Positions 7,958-16,774 of a stretch of DNA of 64,000 nucleotides are shown here, in pieces (within the stretch, counting starts at the first letter, position 1; the number at the start of each line of letters is the position of its first letter). A model generated the notes under the pieces. It was not told the origin of the DNA, ran no database searches, and saw nothing but the letters and a program-made list of their open reading frames with translations. The DNA is from Massilia sp. YIM B02763 (lineage in GTDB: Bacteria; Pseudomonadota; Gammaproteobacteria; Burkholderiales; Burkholderiaceae_D). The stretch covers positions 124,001-188,000 of the forward strand of contig NZ_JASNRD010000002.1 in assembly GCF_030412015.1 (NCBI RefSeq). The letters run 5' to 3'. The translations under genes and the position numbers were made by a program.

Positions 7958-9385
7958 TTACGGCTCATCTTGACGAGTTTGACCACGAGAAGATGAGCCA
8001 TTCTCGCTCTTAGCACCTATGTACATCCCTCCAGAAGTGAACACTACGCCAGACTCTTGTCTCAATTTAGAAACAATGCTTTCCCCATCATAAGTCATTA
8101 CAGCCCCAGCGATTCTCTCCATTTTAAGAACTTTTGAGATATTTAAAAGAAGGTTTTCCTCATAAGAAAAACCTTCGACCCTACGCATTAAAAATCCTAC
8201 CGTTCGACTCACTTCAACAATGTTTCGATTCGAGGCAAGTCGAAGAATTCGCAACACTTTGCGCCTGAATATATTCAAAAATTCCTGTTTATCCATAGAG
8301 GCACTGTAAGCCTCTTCGGCCGCAAGGTAAATTCCAACCCGCACCCGAATTCGGCTTTCACTTTTTAAATATCGGTTCGGAATGCCGAAAACATATTCGC
8401 TAAAAATATTACTTTCCGTGCGCGCCCATTCCGTATCACCATACCGAACAACATCCGGAACAGTACCTGCAAGCGCCCGAAATTGGTCAACCGTTTCAAG
8501 AATAAGCAAAAGCTTACATACACTGCCAATTAGTTCGATTGTGGAAATTTCCTCGGTTCCAGTGTTGTCACCTGGTGGGTCAACTACTGTAATCGTCAAT
8601 GCTTCGTTTGCATCTACGCTTGTGTGCACACATACTGCGGTCTTTACGCTTTTGGGAAACTCGGCGCCAACGAAATGAATGCATGGCAAACTGTCTAGTT
8701 GCGCTAGCCCTTGGACAATTCGCATCCAACGGTCGCTAATCGCCCCGCCTTTACTCTCAAACACGTGCCAGTCTCGATTATTTGAATGCGCCAAGTAGTC
8801 AGGATTTTTTTTGGACGTTGGTGAGAATTTCACCGGTGCAGGATTTTTGTTTACCGCTTTAGAGTAAATACCAGCATGAAGGAAAAGATTTAGTCCGTCT
8901 CCTCCGGCCCGCAGCCATAGCCTAGCTGCAACATATGAGCCGATTCCTCCTAGGATGAATGACAAAGCACCTTTTTCAGATGCTTCAATCTGTTCATACA
9001 TAGATTTGATAGACAATGCCCTATTTTTATCTCTTAAAAGACAAGACGTAGCTAGTGCAACACGGCTCAACAGATATCGCGCCAAGTCACTCGCCTCTTG
9101 CTTATTCATGGCCAAATCTGAAGTCCATAGGTCGCGCCGTCCGTACCCTCCCTCCAGCGCAGCCTGAATAATTTCGACGCCCGTTAAAATATGCTTACGA
9201 GGTAGGCTCCCCGTTGTTCGAAGAGTAATTTGGTTTATCGTTTTGAAATTTGAATCGATAAATGAAAATGGCTTCCTGTATTCCAAGAGGCCATTTTTCC
9301 CCAAAGTTTTGGAGTGAACTGTTTTACTCGATTTAGACTTAGGGAGATAATAAAGAAAATTATTACCAGCAAGTGATATCGCCAT
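7958..9385 (-). CDS. putative PD-(D/E)XK nuclease-fold protein, 475 residues
   Basis: No named family recognised. At about residues 193-212 it reads 'NPDYLAHSNNRDWHVFESKG', the D...E-x-K arrangement of PD-(D/E)XK nucleases, preceded by a helical region with 'GALSFILGGIGSYVAARLWLRAGG'. The C-terminal 250 residues are mixed alpha/beta with an Arg-rich helix ('FRRKVLRILRLASNR'). If the motif is genuine it would cut nucleic acid. It sits alone at the edge of a minus-strand block of restriction and anti-phage genes, which suggests a single-gene defence or regulatory role. The nuclease call is from motif appearance only. Confidence 0.5.
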   Translation of the reverse strand: MAISLAGNNFLYYLPKSKSSKTVHSKTLGKNGLLEYRKPFSFIDSNFKTINQITLRTTGSLPRKHILTGVEIIQAALEGGYGRRDLWTSDLAMNKQEASDLARYLLSRVALATSCLLRDKNRALSIKSMYEQIEASEKGALSFILGGIGSYVAARLWLRAGGDGLNLFLHAGIYSKAVNKNPAPVKFSPTSKKNPDYLAHSNNRDWHVFESKGGAISDRWMRIVQGLAQLDSLPCIHFVGAEFPKSVKTAVCVHTSVDANEALTITVVDPPGDNTGTEEISTIELIGSVCKLLLILETVDQFRALAGTVPDVVRYGDTEWARTESNIFSEYVFGIPNRYLKSESRIRVRVGIYLAAEEAYSASMDKQEFLNIFRRKVLRILRLASNRNIVEVSRTVGFLMRRVEGFSYEENLLLNISKVLKMERIAGAVMTYDGESIVSKLRQESGVVFTSGGMYIGAKSENGSSSRGQTRQDEP

Positions 9386-9579
9386 TAAAACTTTTGTACT
9401 TCTCGAGAAATTTGTTTTTCAAGTGAAATATATGGATAAACAATGTAGCGCCGTTAATAGTCACCCCCAAATAACTGACTACTACTTAGTTTCATAATAG
9501 ACCAATTTTCAAAAAAAAAGGCGCTAAAGGTAGTCAGAAATTTCGGCACAAGAGTTTTACCAGTCGAATCTGATTTAAC

Positions 9580-10647
9580 CTATTTTTCATATAGATATTT
9601 CTGAAGATGTAAATTCAACATGTGCCGCATCATTCGCTCCGGATTATGAGTGTTGCCATGAATGAGGCTATTCAACATTTCGAGCATAAATCGAGTTGAT
9701 ATTAGAACATTGACTTTTTTATCATAACCCGAATTGTACTGCAACCTGAAGTGTTTTAACATATTATCGGTGGGCTTTTCCAATTCAGTTCTATATATTA
9801 GAAAGGCAATGTTTCCATAGTGAGGTTGATTGAGGTAGGATGCAGTCTGACGCAACTCATTTACACCGATATCACTGTAATTTTTAACTTCAAATACAAC
9901 TAGTCGCGCGCGATAATCTTCTAATATTCTCTTCCAAAAATAGGTATCTCCGCAATTTTCGGCCACAATGTCGCGCCGTTCTGGCGCATTTCCATTGGGA
10001 TGCAACTCAACGCTAATAAAACTTTTCCCGAATAAGAGTGAAATGCAGGACTTGCACCAGACTTCGAACAATCCTGCTCCGTCCTCGCCGTCATAAATAA
10101 AATCCAGCGATGCAGCTAAATAGTGCCCTTCTCGCATGTTGGAGTACAATTTTGAAGCAAAAAAATTTGCGGTGTTCAGGTCACGCCACGGATTCAGTTC
10201 ATTCAAAAAATCTTCGTCAAATATAAAGATATTTTCTTCTTCGAGGTACCATGCCGGACTACCTTTTCTCCACTTTAAAAATTCAATTTCATTGCATGCT
10301 GCCAGAATATATTCCGCAATTCCGAATCCTAGACTCTCATATATTCCAAAATGGTTACCGCCGTCACTGGTCAAAAGTGTAACGTATTTGGAACCGGTAA
10401 AAACTTCGAAACCGTACGGACAATTTCGCCCCAACTTCTCAGACTGATGTTCAAGAGACAAAAAGACAATGTCATGCCCCAGATAAATACCATTTTTTTG
10501 ACGCATGCATATTCTTCCAGCAATCTTATCCGAAATATCTAGCGCACGCCCTTCTAGATAAATAAGGGGAAGTCCAAACGCAATATCCTCTAACCGGGGA
10601 ATTTGTTCAACTATCAACAAAGAAATATCGCGAGCATTTTCCCTCAC
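9580..10647 (-). CDS. putative PD-(D/E)XK nuclease-fold protein, 355 residues
   Basis: Residues about 222-255 contain 'RRDIVAEN' and then 'RLVVFEVKNYSD', a clear D...E-x-K core of the restriction-endonuclease fold, followed by 'GVNELRQTASYLN', where the conserved Gln after the EVK motif is often found. The N-terminal 200 residues form another domain of unknown type. A strong GGAGG (10652-10656) lies 4 bases before a GTG start at 10647; the nearby ATG would stop at once. It is separate from its neighbours by 194 and about 400 bases, so it is transcribed alone. Its placement in the defence block suggests an anti-phage role, which is inference. Confidence 0.6.
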   Translation of the reverse strand: MRENARDISLLIVEQIPRLEDIAFGLPLIYLEGRALDISDKIAGRICMRQKNGIYLGHDIVFLSLEHQSEKLGRNCPYGFEVFTGSKYVTLLTSDGGNHFGIYESLGFGIAEYILAACNEIEFLKWRKGSPAWYLEEENIFIFDEDFLNELNPWRDLNTANFFASKLYSNMREGHYLAASLDFIYDGEDGAGLFEVWCKSCISLLFGKSFISVELHPNGNAPERRDIVAENCGDTYFWKRILEDYRARLVVFEVKNYSDIGVNELRQTASYLNQPHYGNIAFLIYRTELEKPTDNMLKHFRLQYNSGYDKKVNVLISTRFMLEMLNSLIHGNTHNPERMMRHMLNLHLQKYLYEK

Positions 10648-11044
10648 ATCTCCTCCAGACTTTAAATTTCAGCGATAATAATATCGACACTGAAAATTCT
10701 AACTCACTACATTTCATCAACTTTACGACCTGGCATCGATATATGCCACTTATAGTTCGGCGTTGCACACAATTGGTGAATCATAATAATAATTTCAGTG
10801 CAAGATACCGGGGACGCCTTGAAACACTCGGCCAAGACTATCTTATAAACATCGAAGACTTTATCCGCAATTTCATACTGGAATTAGTTCGAACTCAAGC
10901 AGTTACGCATCTAGTCCAGGGTTCACTACTGGTGATTTTTCACCATTATGCGGATAATGGTGAAAACTCATCATTGGCAGACTCCAATGGTCGATACTTA
11001 CGCGCGCACGTTTGAATTGCGCGCGTCATTAATAATTTCCAGGT
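10648..11044. other. intergenic stretch with the defence-block inverted repeat
   Basis: No gene is supported (a 90-residue plus frame at 10743-11015 runs through the inverted repeat). TTTTCACCATTAT and ATAATGGTGAAAA form perfect 13-bp arms at 10937-10949 and 10954-10966 around GCGG. The promoter of the minus-strand nuclease-like gene should be here. A degenerate ATTTCAGCG half site lies near 10665. Confidence 0.6.
10937..10966. repeat. defence-block inverted repeat, copy 2
   Basis: Perfect 13-bp arms with a 4-base loop, between the 3' end of the restriction operon and the 5' end of the nuclease-like gene. It lacks a U-run on either side typical of terminators, so it is more likely a protein binding site or a mobile-element relic. 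Confidence 0.9.
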
Positions 11045-14000
11045 CTAGTTCACAACCTTAGACATTAGGTCGTCAATGTTTCGCGCGACCAGATACGAGG
11101 CTGGACTTTCACCAACTGCTAAGGCTTGGAAGTGGGCTTCACCACAGCGAATCTTGGCACTTTCCTTGTCGCGAAGGTCTTCCGCGAAAAGGCTGCCCTT
11201 GGTTTCCACTACGAAGTAAAGCTTCTCTGCGCCGTCCACATCTACCAATACTGCCCAGTCGGGGTTATAAGTACCAAGGGGCGTGGGAACTCGGAACCAG
11301 GATGGCAGCTTGGCGTAGACCTTCACTGCCTCGTTCTTTTCTAAGTCTTCGGCAAAGCCTTTTTCCACGCCGCCCGAGTCATAAACCACGTACTCGTAGA
11401 CCGCCTTGGTCACGGGTAGCATGTTTTTCAGGTAACCGGTCAGTTCTTCTTGATTAAACAGTTCCTGTGCGTAGAAGGCGTCGTCGCCGATACGCTGGTA
11501 CTTGATGCCATCGACTAGCGCCATCCGCTTCGCCCGATTGACCGAATCGGCCACCAGGTCGATGAACTGCTGCGGATTCTTTTTGAAGTCGTCCAGGCGT
11601 TCACTCTCCGTCAGGATGCGGACCAAGCTGCGTCGGGTCAGTTGTGTACGGTCCTGCAACTCAGTCAGAATGTCTGGCAGTTCGATGTCCTGCTCTTCAA
11701 GGATGATAGGGGCAGACGACGCGGTTTCATTGGTATCGACACCGCCCTTGCCAATGGCCAAATCCGCCTTGCGCCATTGCAGGCGGGTCTTAGTAACCAC
11801 CGGCAGGTCCTTCACCGCCTGAATACTGGCTGCTAGCAGCGCCTCGTTGTCGAATTGCACCCGGTAGGTGGTCTTGTGTTTAATTCGGTCCCACAGCGCC
11901 TTAAATTCAGCACTCTGCAACACTGCTTGGCGGGTCTTGATGGGCTTGCGTTCGTCTGCATTCTTTACCGTTAGGCCACCCGCCAGCTTCTTCAGTACCT
12001 CGCCGATTTCGACCATTTGTGACACGAACTCTTCCGGGAGGGTGAAGGTCTTGTCTTTCAATGCCGTGCGCAGGGCGTCCTGCACCTTGCCCTTGGCATC
12101 CACCATGCCAGACTCATGCAGATAGGTCCAGATTTCCTCGGACTTCTCCACGCCCAGCGGCTTGGCCTCGCCGTTGGCATCCAGCACTCCAATGGCGGCG
12201 AATTGATGTTTCTCGACGATGCCAAAACGAATGCCGGTGTCGGCCTCGATTTCCTTCTGCAGGTTGGCGGCAAAGTCCTCATAGCTTTCGGTTGCCACCA
12301 CGGTCAGCGTATTAACCTCAAAGCCACGCTGGCGCTCGCCATTCTGGTTGACGCACAGGCGCAGGCCGCGACCAATTGTCTGCCGACGCTCGCGCTCCGA
12401 GCCAATCTCGCGCAAGGCGCAAATCTGGAACACGTTGGGGTTATCCCAACCTTCACGCAGGGCGGAGTGGGAAAAGATAAACTTCAACTTAGTTTCGAAA
12501 CCTAGCAGCTTTTCCTTGTCCTTCATGATGAGGTTGTACGCCCGCTCCGCATTGTCCCGGCTGGTTTGATTGCCCTCACTAGTGTCCTGCCACCGGCCCT
12601 TCTTGTCGATGGAAAAGTAGCCGTCGTGCACCTCTGCCGCCTCAAGGCTCAGGTCCACTTCGCCGAACAGGCTACGGAACTTGGGCTTTGACGCCACCGC
12701 CTTGTATTCGGCTTCGAACATCTGAGCGTACTTGCCTTTCAGCGGCACGCCGTTCGCGTCGTAATGGCGATAATGCTCCACCACGTCGATGAAGAATAGC
12801 GAGAGCACCTTAATGCCCAGCGGGTTGAGCCGAAGCTCCTTGTCCAGATGCTCTTCAATAGTACGACGAATCATCTGACGCTTAACCGCATCCTCATCCA
12901 CACCGCCAATGCCCTCGCCAATACGTAGGGGTGCCTCTTGATTGCTGAACTGTACGTACTCGTCGCCCTTACGGCAGCCAATGTCTTCCACCAGAAAGCC
13001 CGCATACAGCGAGCGGTTGGTGTACTGCACCAAGTCATAGCCTGCCTGCACCGTAATCTGCTCCCTGGAGACAGACGTACCGCGCTGCATATCGACTTCC
13101 AACACAGCTCGGATTTTGTTGGCTTTATTACTGACCGAAACTAAGCGCACGTAGGCCTTGTTGTGACCGCCCTCCACAGCAGCGGACGCCACCTCAATCT
13201 GCTTCACTAGCCTACGCTCATAGGCATCGACCGCATCCAACCGGAACACCTGATGATGCTTGTCCGCGTGTGTAGCGGAATAACGCAAGGTGCAAAGCGG
13301 ATTCATCTTATCCAGAGCTTCCTTGCCCCGTCCCTCAAGACCACCATCTACGCTCTGAGGCTCATCGACGATGATGATGGGAAAGGTCGAGCGTATCAAG
13401 TCAATCGGCTTCTCGCCGCCCGTTTTCTCGCTATCTTTGTAGAGGTTATTTACGTCCTGCTTGTTGATGGCGCCTACAGTGACCACCATCACCTGAATGT
13501 GCTGGCTAGTGGCAAAGTTGCGCACCTGCCCTAGTTTCGATGAGTCATACAGGAAGAAATCGAAGGGTACCCCGGCATAGAGGCTTCGGAAATGCTGGGC
13601 CATGATTTGCAACGACTTATAGACTCCTTCCTTGATGGCCACCGAGGGCACCACAATCACGAACTTGGTGAAACCATAGCGTTTGTTCAGTTCGAAAATG
13701 GTGCGCAGGTAGACGTAAGTTTTGCCCGTGCCGGTCTCCATCTCCACGGTGAAGTCGCCAGAGGTCAACACCGACGACGGACGCAAGCCATTGCGGAGCT
13801 GGATGTTCTTCAGATTGGCCAGCAATTCATCGTCCAGCAGGGTCAAGCGGTTACCTACTCCCAACTCGTTTTGCACAAGTCCCAGTTGACCTTGGGTAAA
13901 GCTGCCACCCAAGGGCAGTTCGCCCTGGCCAACTGCGCTTTGGGCGCTCTGGCTAGAGACGGTAAATTCGGTGCGGCATACCTCCTGTCCGCGAAACAGG

Positions 14001-14062
14001 TCGCACACCGCCTCAATGGCGGCGTGCTGATAATCGAGATTGGATTCAAAGTGAAGTTTCAT
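11045..14062 (-). CDS. type III restriction enzyme, Res subunit
   Basis: This 1005-residue protein has the SF2 helicase Walker A 'METGTGKTY' (about residue 112), the Res-type motif II 'IIIVDEPQSV' (about 230), motif III-like 'LRYSATHAD', and motif VI region 'RQTIGRGLRLCVN' (about 565). The C-terminal PD-(D/E)XK nuclease reads 'YNPDWAVLVD' then 'LYFVVETKGS' (about 930-955). It is the ATP-dependent translocase and nuclease subunit that cleaves DNA lacking the partner methylation. It starts 7 bases after the Mod gene ends, so the two are co-transcribed and probably translationally coupled. All motifs are intact, so the enzyme is likely active. Confidence 0.93.
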   Translation of the reverse strand: MKLHFESNLDYQHAAIEAVCDLFRGQEVCRTEFTVSSQSAQSAVGQGELPLGGSFTQGQLGLVQNELGVGNRLTLLDDELLANLKNIQLRNGLRPSSVLTSGDFTVEMETGTGKTYVYLRTIFELNKRYGFTKFVIVVPSVAIKEGVYKSLQIMAQHFRSLYAGVPFDFFLYDSSKLGQVRNFATSQHIQVMVVTVGAINKQDVNNLYKDSEKTGGEKPIDLIRSTFPIIIVDEPQSVDGGLEGRGKEALDKMNPLCTLRYSATHADKHHQVFRLDAVDAYERRLVKQIEVASAAVEGGHNKAYVRLVSVSNKANKIRAVLEVDMQRGTSVSREQITVQAGYDLVQYTNRSLYAGFLVEDIGCRKGDEYVQFSNQEAPLRIGEGIGGVDEDAVKRQMIRRTIEEHLDKELRLNPLGIKVLSLFFIDVVEHYRHYDANGVPLKGKYAQMFEAEYKAVASKPKFRSLFGEVDLSLEAAEVHDGYFSIDKKGRWQDTSEGNQTSRDNAERAYNLIMKDKEKLLGFETKLKFIFSHSALREGWDNPNVFQICALREIGSERERRQTIGRGLRLCVNQNGERQRGFEVNTLTVVATESYEDFAANLQKEIEADTGIRFGIVEKHQFAAIGVLDANGEAKPLGVEKSEEIWTYLHESGMVDAKGKVQDALRTALKDKTFTLPEEFVSQMVEIGEVLKKLAGGLTVKNADERKPIKTRQAVLQSAEFKALWDRIKHKTTYRVQFDNEALLAASIQAVKDLPVVTKTRLQWRKADLAIGKGGVDTNETASSAPIILEEQDIELPDILTELQDRTQLTRRSLVRILTESERLDDFKKNPQQFIDLVADSVNRAKRMALVDGIKYQRIGDDAFYAQELFNQEELTGYLKNMLPVTKAVYEYVVYDSGGVEKGFAEDLEKNEAVKVYAKLPSWFRVPTPLGTYNPDWAVLVDVDGAEKLYFVVETKGSLFAEDLRDKESAKIRCGEAHFQALAVGESPASYLVARNIDDLMSKVVN

Positions 14063-14069
14063 CAGGTCC

Positions 14070-15965
14070 TCACAGACTACGCACGTTTTCGAGGCCGTTT
14101 TGGGCGAGGATGGCAGTCATATTGGTCTTGGCGACGTCGTCGACGAAGGCACTGTCGCGAAATATCACTGTCGAATCACCAATCGGGGCCAATTCCTTAT
14201 GCCAGGACACAATTCCCTCAGCTAACGCTTCGACCTCATCGGCCACAATCTTCTCGGCTAAACAGAGCATCAGCACACCAGCCCCGACCGCACCGACTGT
14301 TTTACCCATTACTATCCGCGATTCCATAGGTACGCACAGGTCAAGACCACGCTTCAGCAGTACCTCATAGACGATGTCTGCCTCTGTTCGCCCATCGACG
14401 ATATGCTCATGATGGTCCAACAAAGACTTGGCTAGGTCATCTCTATCTGGGTTCCACTCACGAATACTCGATTTATCTAACTTAAATACTCTAAAGCCGA
14501 CATCACTATTCGCTGCACTTTTCTTGCCGCGTATCTTTTTAGCAGAACGCCTAATTCGTTCTGCTGTAATGTCAGCGATAGTAGGAAAATCTTTTCGTCC
14601 TGTTGGCTCTGGAAGTTGAGCCAGAATGAACCGGCGGTTAATACCATCCTCATCTACCTGCCGCATTACGGCATCGGCTGTAGTGCCACTACCACCAAAA
14701 AAGTCCAGAATGATGTCGCCATCTTCACTCGACGCAAGCCGAATGAGACGTTGAATCAAACGGGTGGGCTTGGGGGTAGGAAACACATCCGGGGCATCGG
14801 GAAATAATGATTGAATCTCCTTTTTTGCCTCATCGTTATGCCCAACTTCATTCCATGTCCAGATAGTCTGAGCAATAACACCTTCCACATCCGTTAAGAA
14901 TCTCTTATATGCAGGCGTGCCGTTTTTCCCGTCCATCCCCCACCACACACGGTTTTCGCGAACATTTTGTTCGTGCTTTTCTTTACTGTAGCGCCAAACC
15001 GCAGATTTGGCAGGCCAGATATCCTCGCCCGTGTTGGGCTGTGTGATTGAAAAGTAGAGATTAGGACGTTCCTCGGCCGTTTTGTTGCATTTATAGTTAT
15101 CAGCACGCCATAAGCCTCTAGGGTCATTGTCAGGGTTCTTATAGGCTGCATTCGTTTTCTCGCTTCGTGCTTCACGATTCAGCGTTGCAACTGCCTGGCC
15201 TGTGGCGCTAGTTGCGCGATTCTTGACGTACGCCAAAATGAAATCATGAGAAGGAGAAAAGTCGATGGTATCGTTCGCCGGGGCATACTTCTTTTGCCAG
15301 ATGATACAGCCAAGGAAGTTTTCTTCGCCAAAAATTTCGCCACACACTTTCTTTAAATTGTCGACCTCACCATCATCAATACTTATGAAGATGACGCCAT
15401 CATCGCGCAATAAGCTTCTAGCCAGCCAAAGGCGCGGGTATATCATGTTCAGCCAATCGGTGTGAAATCGGCCACTTGCCTCAGTATTTGCTGAGGTCTT
15501 CACTCCCTCCTCAGTTTGCCCTGTCAAACTAAGATAATTTCCGATACTATCCCGAAAGTTATCCGGATAAACGAAATCCTTGCCTGTATTGTACGGTGGG
15601 TCAATGTAAATCAGCTTAACTTTACCTGTATAGCTCTTTTGCAAGAGCTTCAGAACTTCAAGGTTGTCTCCCTCAATTATCAAGTTTTGCGTCGTATCCC
15701 AGTCAACGCTTTCCTCGAAACAGGGTCGCAGAGTACCCGTACTCGGCGTCAAAGCAATTTGGCGTGCGCGGCGCTTACCGTGCCAGTTGAGACCATACTT
15801 TTCCTCAAAATCGTCTAGAGCCCCGCCCAGCAGCTGACGCAGTGTGTCGAACTGGACTTTGCCATCGGCAAAGGCCTCAGGAAAAAGCAATTTCATTTGC
15901 GCCAAGTTGTCTGCGACGATGTTAGCAGACTGCGCTTCAACGTCGTTTAATTCGATTCTTTTCAT
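14070..15965 (-). CDS. type III restriction system adenine methyltransferase, Mod subunit
   Basis: This 631-residue DNA methyltransferase has the catalytic 'YIDPPYNTGKDF' (motif IV, about residue 120) ahead of the S-adenosylmethionine site 'LDFFGGSGTTAD' (motif I, about residue 425). That order is the beta class used by type III Mod proteins. The region between (about 170-400) carries target recognition. It methylates adenine in one strand of an asymmetric site and guides Res. It lies 26 bases after the DUF4391 gene and 7 bases before res. The modified site cannot be read from sequence. Confidence 0.93.
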   Translation of the reverse strand: MKRIELNDVEAQSANIVADNLAQMKLLFPEAFADGKVQFDTLRQLLGGALDDFEEKYGLNWHGKRRARQIALTPSTGTLRPCFEESVDWDTTQNLIIEGDNLEVLKLLQKSYTGKVKLIYIDPPYNTGKDFVYPDNFRDSIGNYLSLTGQTEEGVKTSANTEASGRFHTDWLNMIYPRLWLARSLLRDDGVIFISIDDGEVDNLKKVCGEIFGEENFLGCIIWQKKYAPANDTIDFSPSHDFILAYVKNRATSATGQAVATLNREARSEKTNAAYKNPDNDPRGLWRADNYKCNKTAEERPNLYFSITQPNTGEDIWPAKSAVWRYSKEKHEQNVRENRVWWGMDGKNGTPAYKRFLTDVEGVIAQTIWTWNEVGHNDEAKKEIQSLFPDAPDVFPTPKPTRLIQRLIRLASSEDGDIILDFFGGSGTTADAVMRQVDEDGINRRFILAQLPEPTGRKDFPTIADITAERIRRSAKKIRGKKSAANSDVGFRVFKLDKSSIREWNPDRDDLAKSLLDHHEHIVDGRTEADIVYEVLLKRGLDLCVPMESRIVMGKTVGAVGAGVLMLCLAEKIVADEVEALAEGIVSWHKELAPIGDSTVIFRDSAFVDDVAKTNMTAILAQNGLENVRSL

Positions 15966-15991
15966 ATATAATATTCAAGTAAATAATATGT

Positions 15992-16774
15992 TTAAAACGC
16001 TAGCAGCGTAGATTGGTTTGCAGCTAATTGAGATTCCAACCGCTTGATGGATATATTGAGTTCGACGAGACGATTCAACTGCTTCTCTTTGCTGGCTTGG
16101 GCGCGCAAGGCAGACAGCTCCGTAAGCAGAGAAGAGCGCTGCTGCAGGAATTCACGCATCTGCCGGGTTTGCTCAGGCGAGGACGGCAACACGAAACGCC
16201 CGGCTGCCCCTGCTACAGAAAGGCCCAAGATGCAATTCACCCAGCCCTGATAGAGCGCAAATAGGTTCCTATTAGGCTGGGCTGACAAGCTTAGCGCACC
16301 TAAGAAACCCTGCACGCTGGCTGAAAATAGCGCTTCTGATGCAATGGGGAATGTGGTCAGCACCTCATCCACAACAAACTTGCCGACTTCATTTTGGTTG
16401 AAGCGTTTATGGGCAGTGGATACGCCGATACAAGTTTTGTCAGCATTGAGAAAAGAAGCCAGCAGTAATACAGGGTACGGGACTGCCCGGTGTATCAGTT
16501 CGAGCAGCCGTGCGGCCTTGGCGTTAGGGCGAAAGTCGACCGTAAGCACGGCGATTTCAAGGTACTCGCGTTCACTGTCCTGGAATACTGGCACGCCGAT
16601 ATTGGTAGGCTTTAGTGCTGCAACCCACATCAGCTCTTCGATACCGTCCTGAATCTGGCGCTTGTCGCTTGCGGTAGGTGCGCCCTGCTCTACAAATAGC
16701 TTCTTGGGAATGCGTTGGTCAACCTTGGCTTCGGTAGGCAGAGCCAGCGCATTGAGCACTGTAGTCAGACTCAT
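15992..16774 (-). CDS. DUF4391 protein of the restriction operon
   Basis: This 260-residue protein starts 'MSLTTVLNALALPTEAKVDQRIPKKLF' and contains 'IEELMWVAALKPTNIGV' and 'EYLEIAVLTVDFRP', features of the DUF4391 family found beside SNF2 helicases and type III methyltransferases. The C-terminus is helical, ending in a coiled-coil-like segment ('LNRLVELNISIKRLESQLAANQ'). A longer frame (from 16804) exists, but the ATG at 16774 overlaps the helicase stop in ATGA, a standard coupled start. The biochemical role is unknown; operon membership suggests an accessory subunit bridging helicase and methyltransferase. Confidence 0.8.
   Translation of the reverse strand: MSLTTVLNALALPTEAKVDQRIPKKLFVEQGAPTASDKRQIQDGIEELMWVAALKPTNIGVPVFQDSEREYLEIAVLTVDFRPNAKAARLLELIHRAVPYPVLLLASFLNADKTCIGVSTAHKRFNQNEVGKFVVDEVLTTFPIASEALFSASVQGFLGALSLSAQPNRNLFALYQGWVNCILGLSVAGAAGRFVLPSSPEQTRQMREFLQQRSSLLTELSALRAQASKEKQLNRLVELNISIKRLESQLAANQSTLLAF

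Noticed and set aside
10937..10966. Rho-independent terminator
   Set aside because: The stem is AT-rich, has no clear U-run and recurs as a perfect sequence at another site, which fits a binding site or recombination repeat better.
10743..11015. 90-residue plus frame between defence genes
   Set aside because: Runs through the inverted repeat, has no ribosome binding site and opposes all neighbouring genes.
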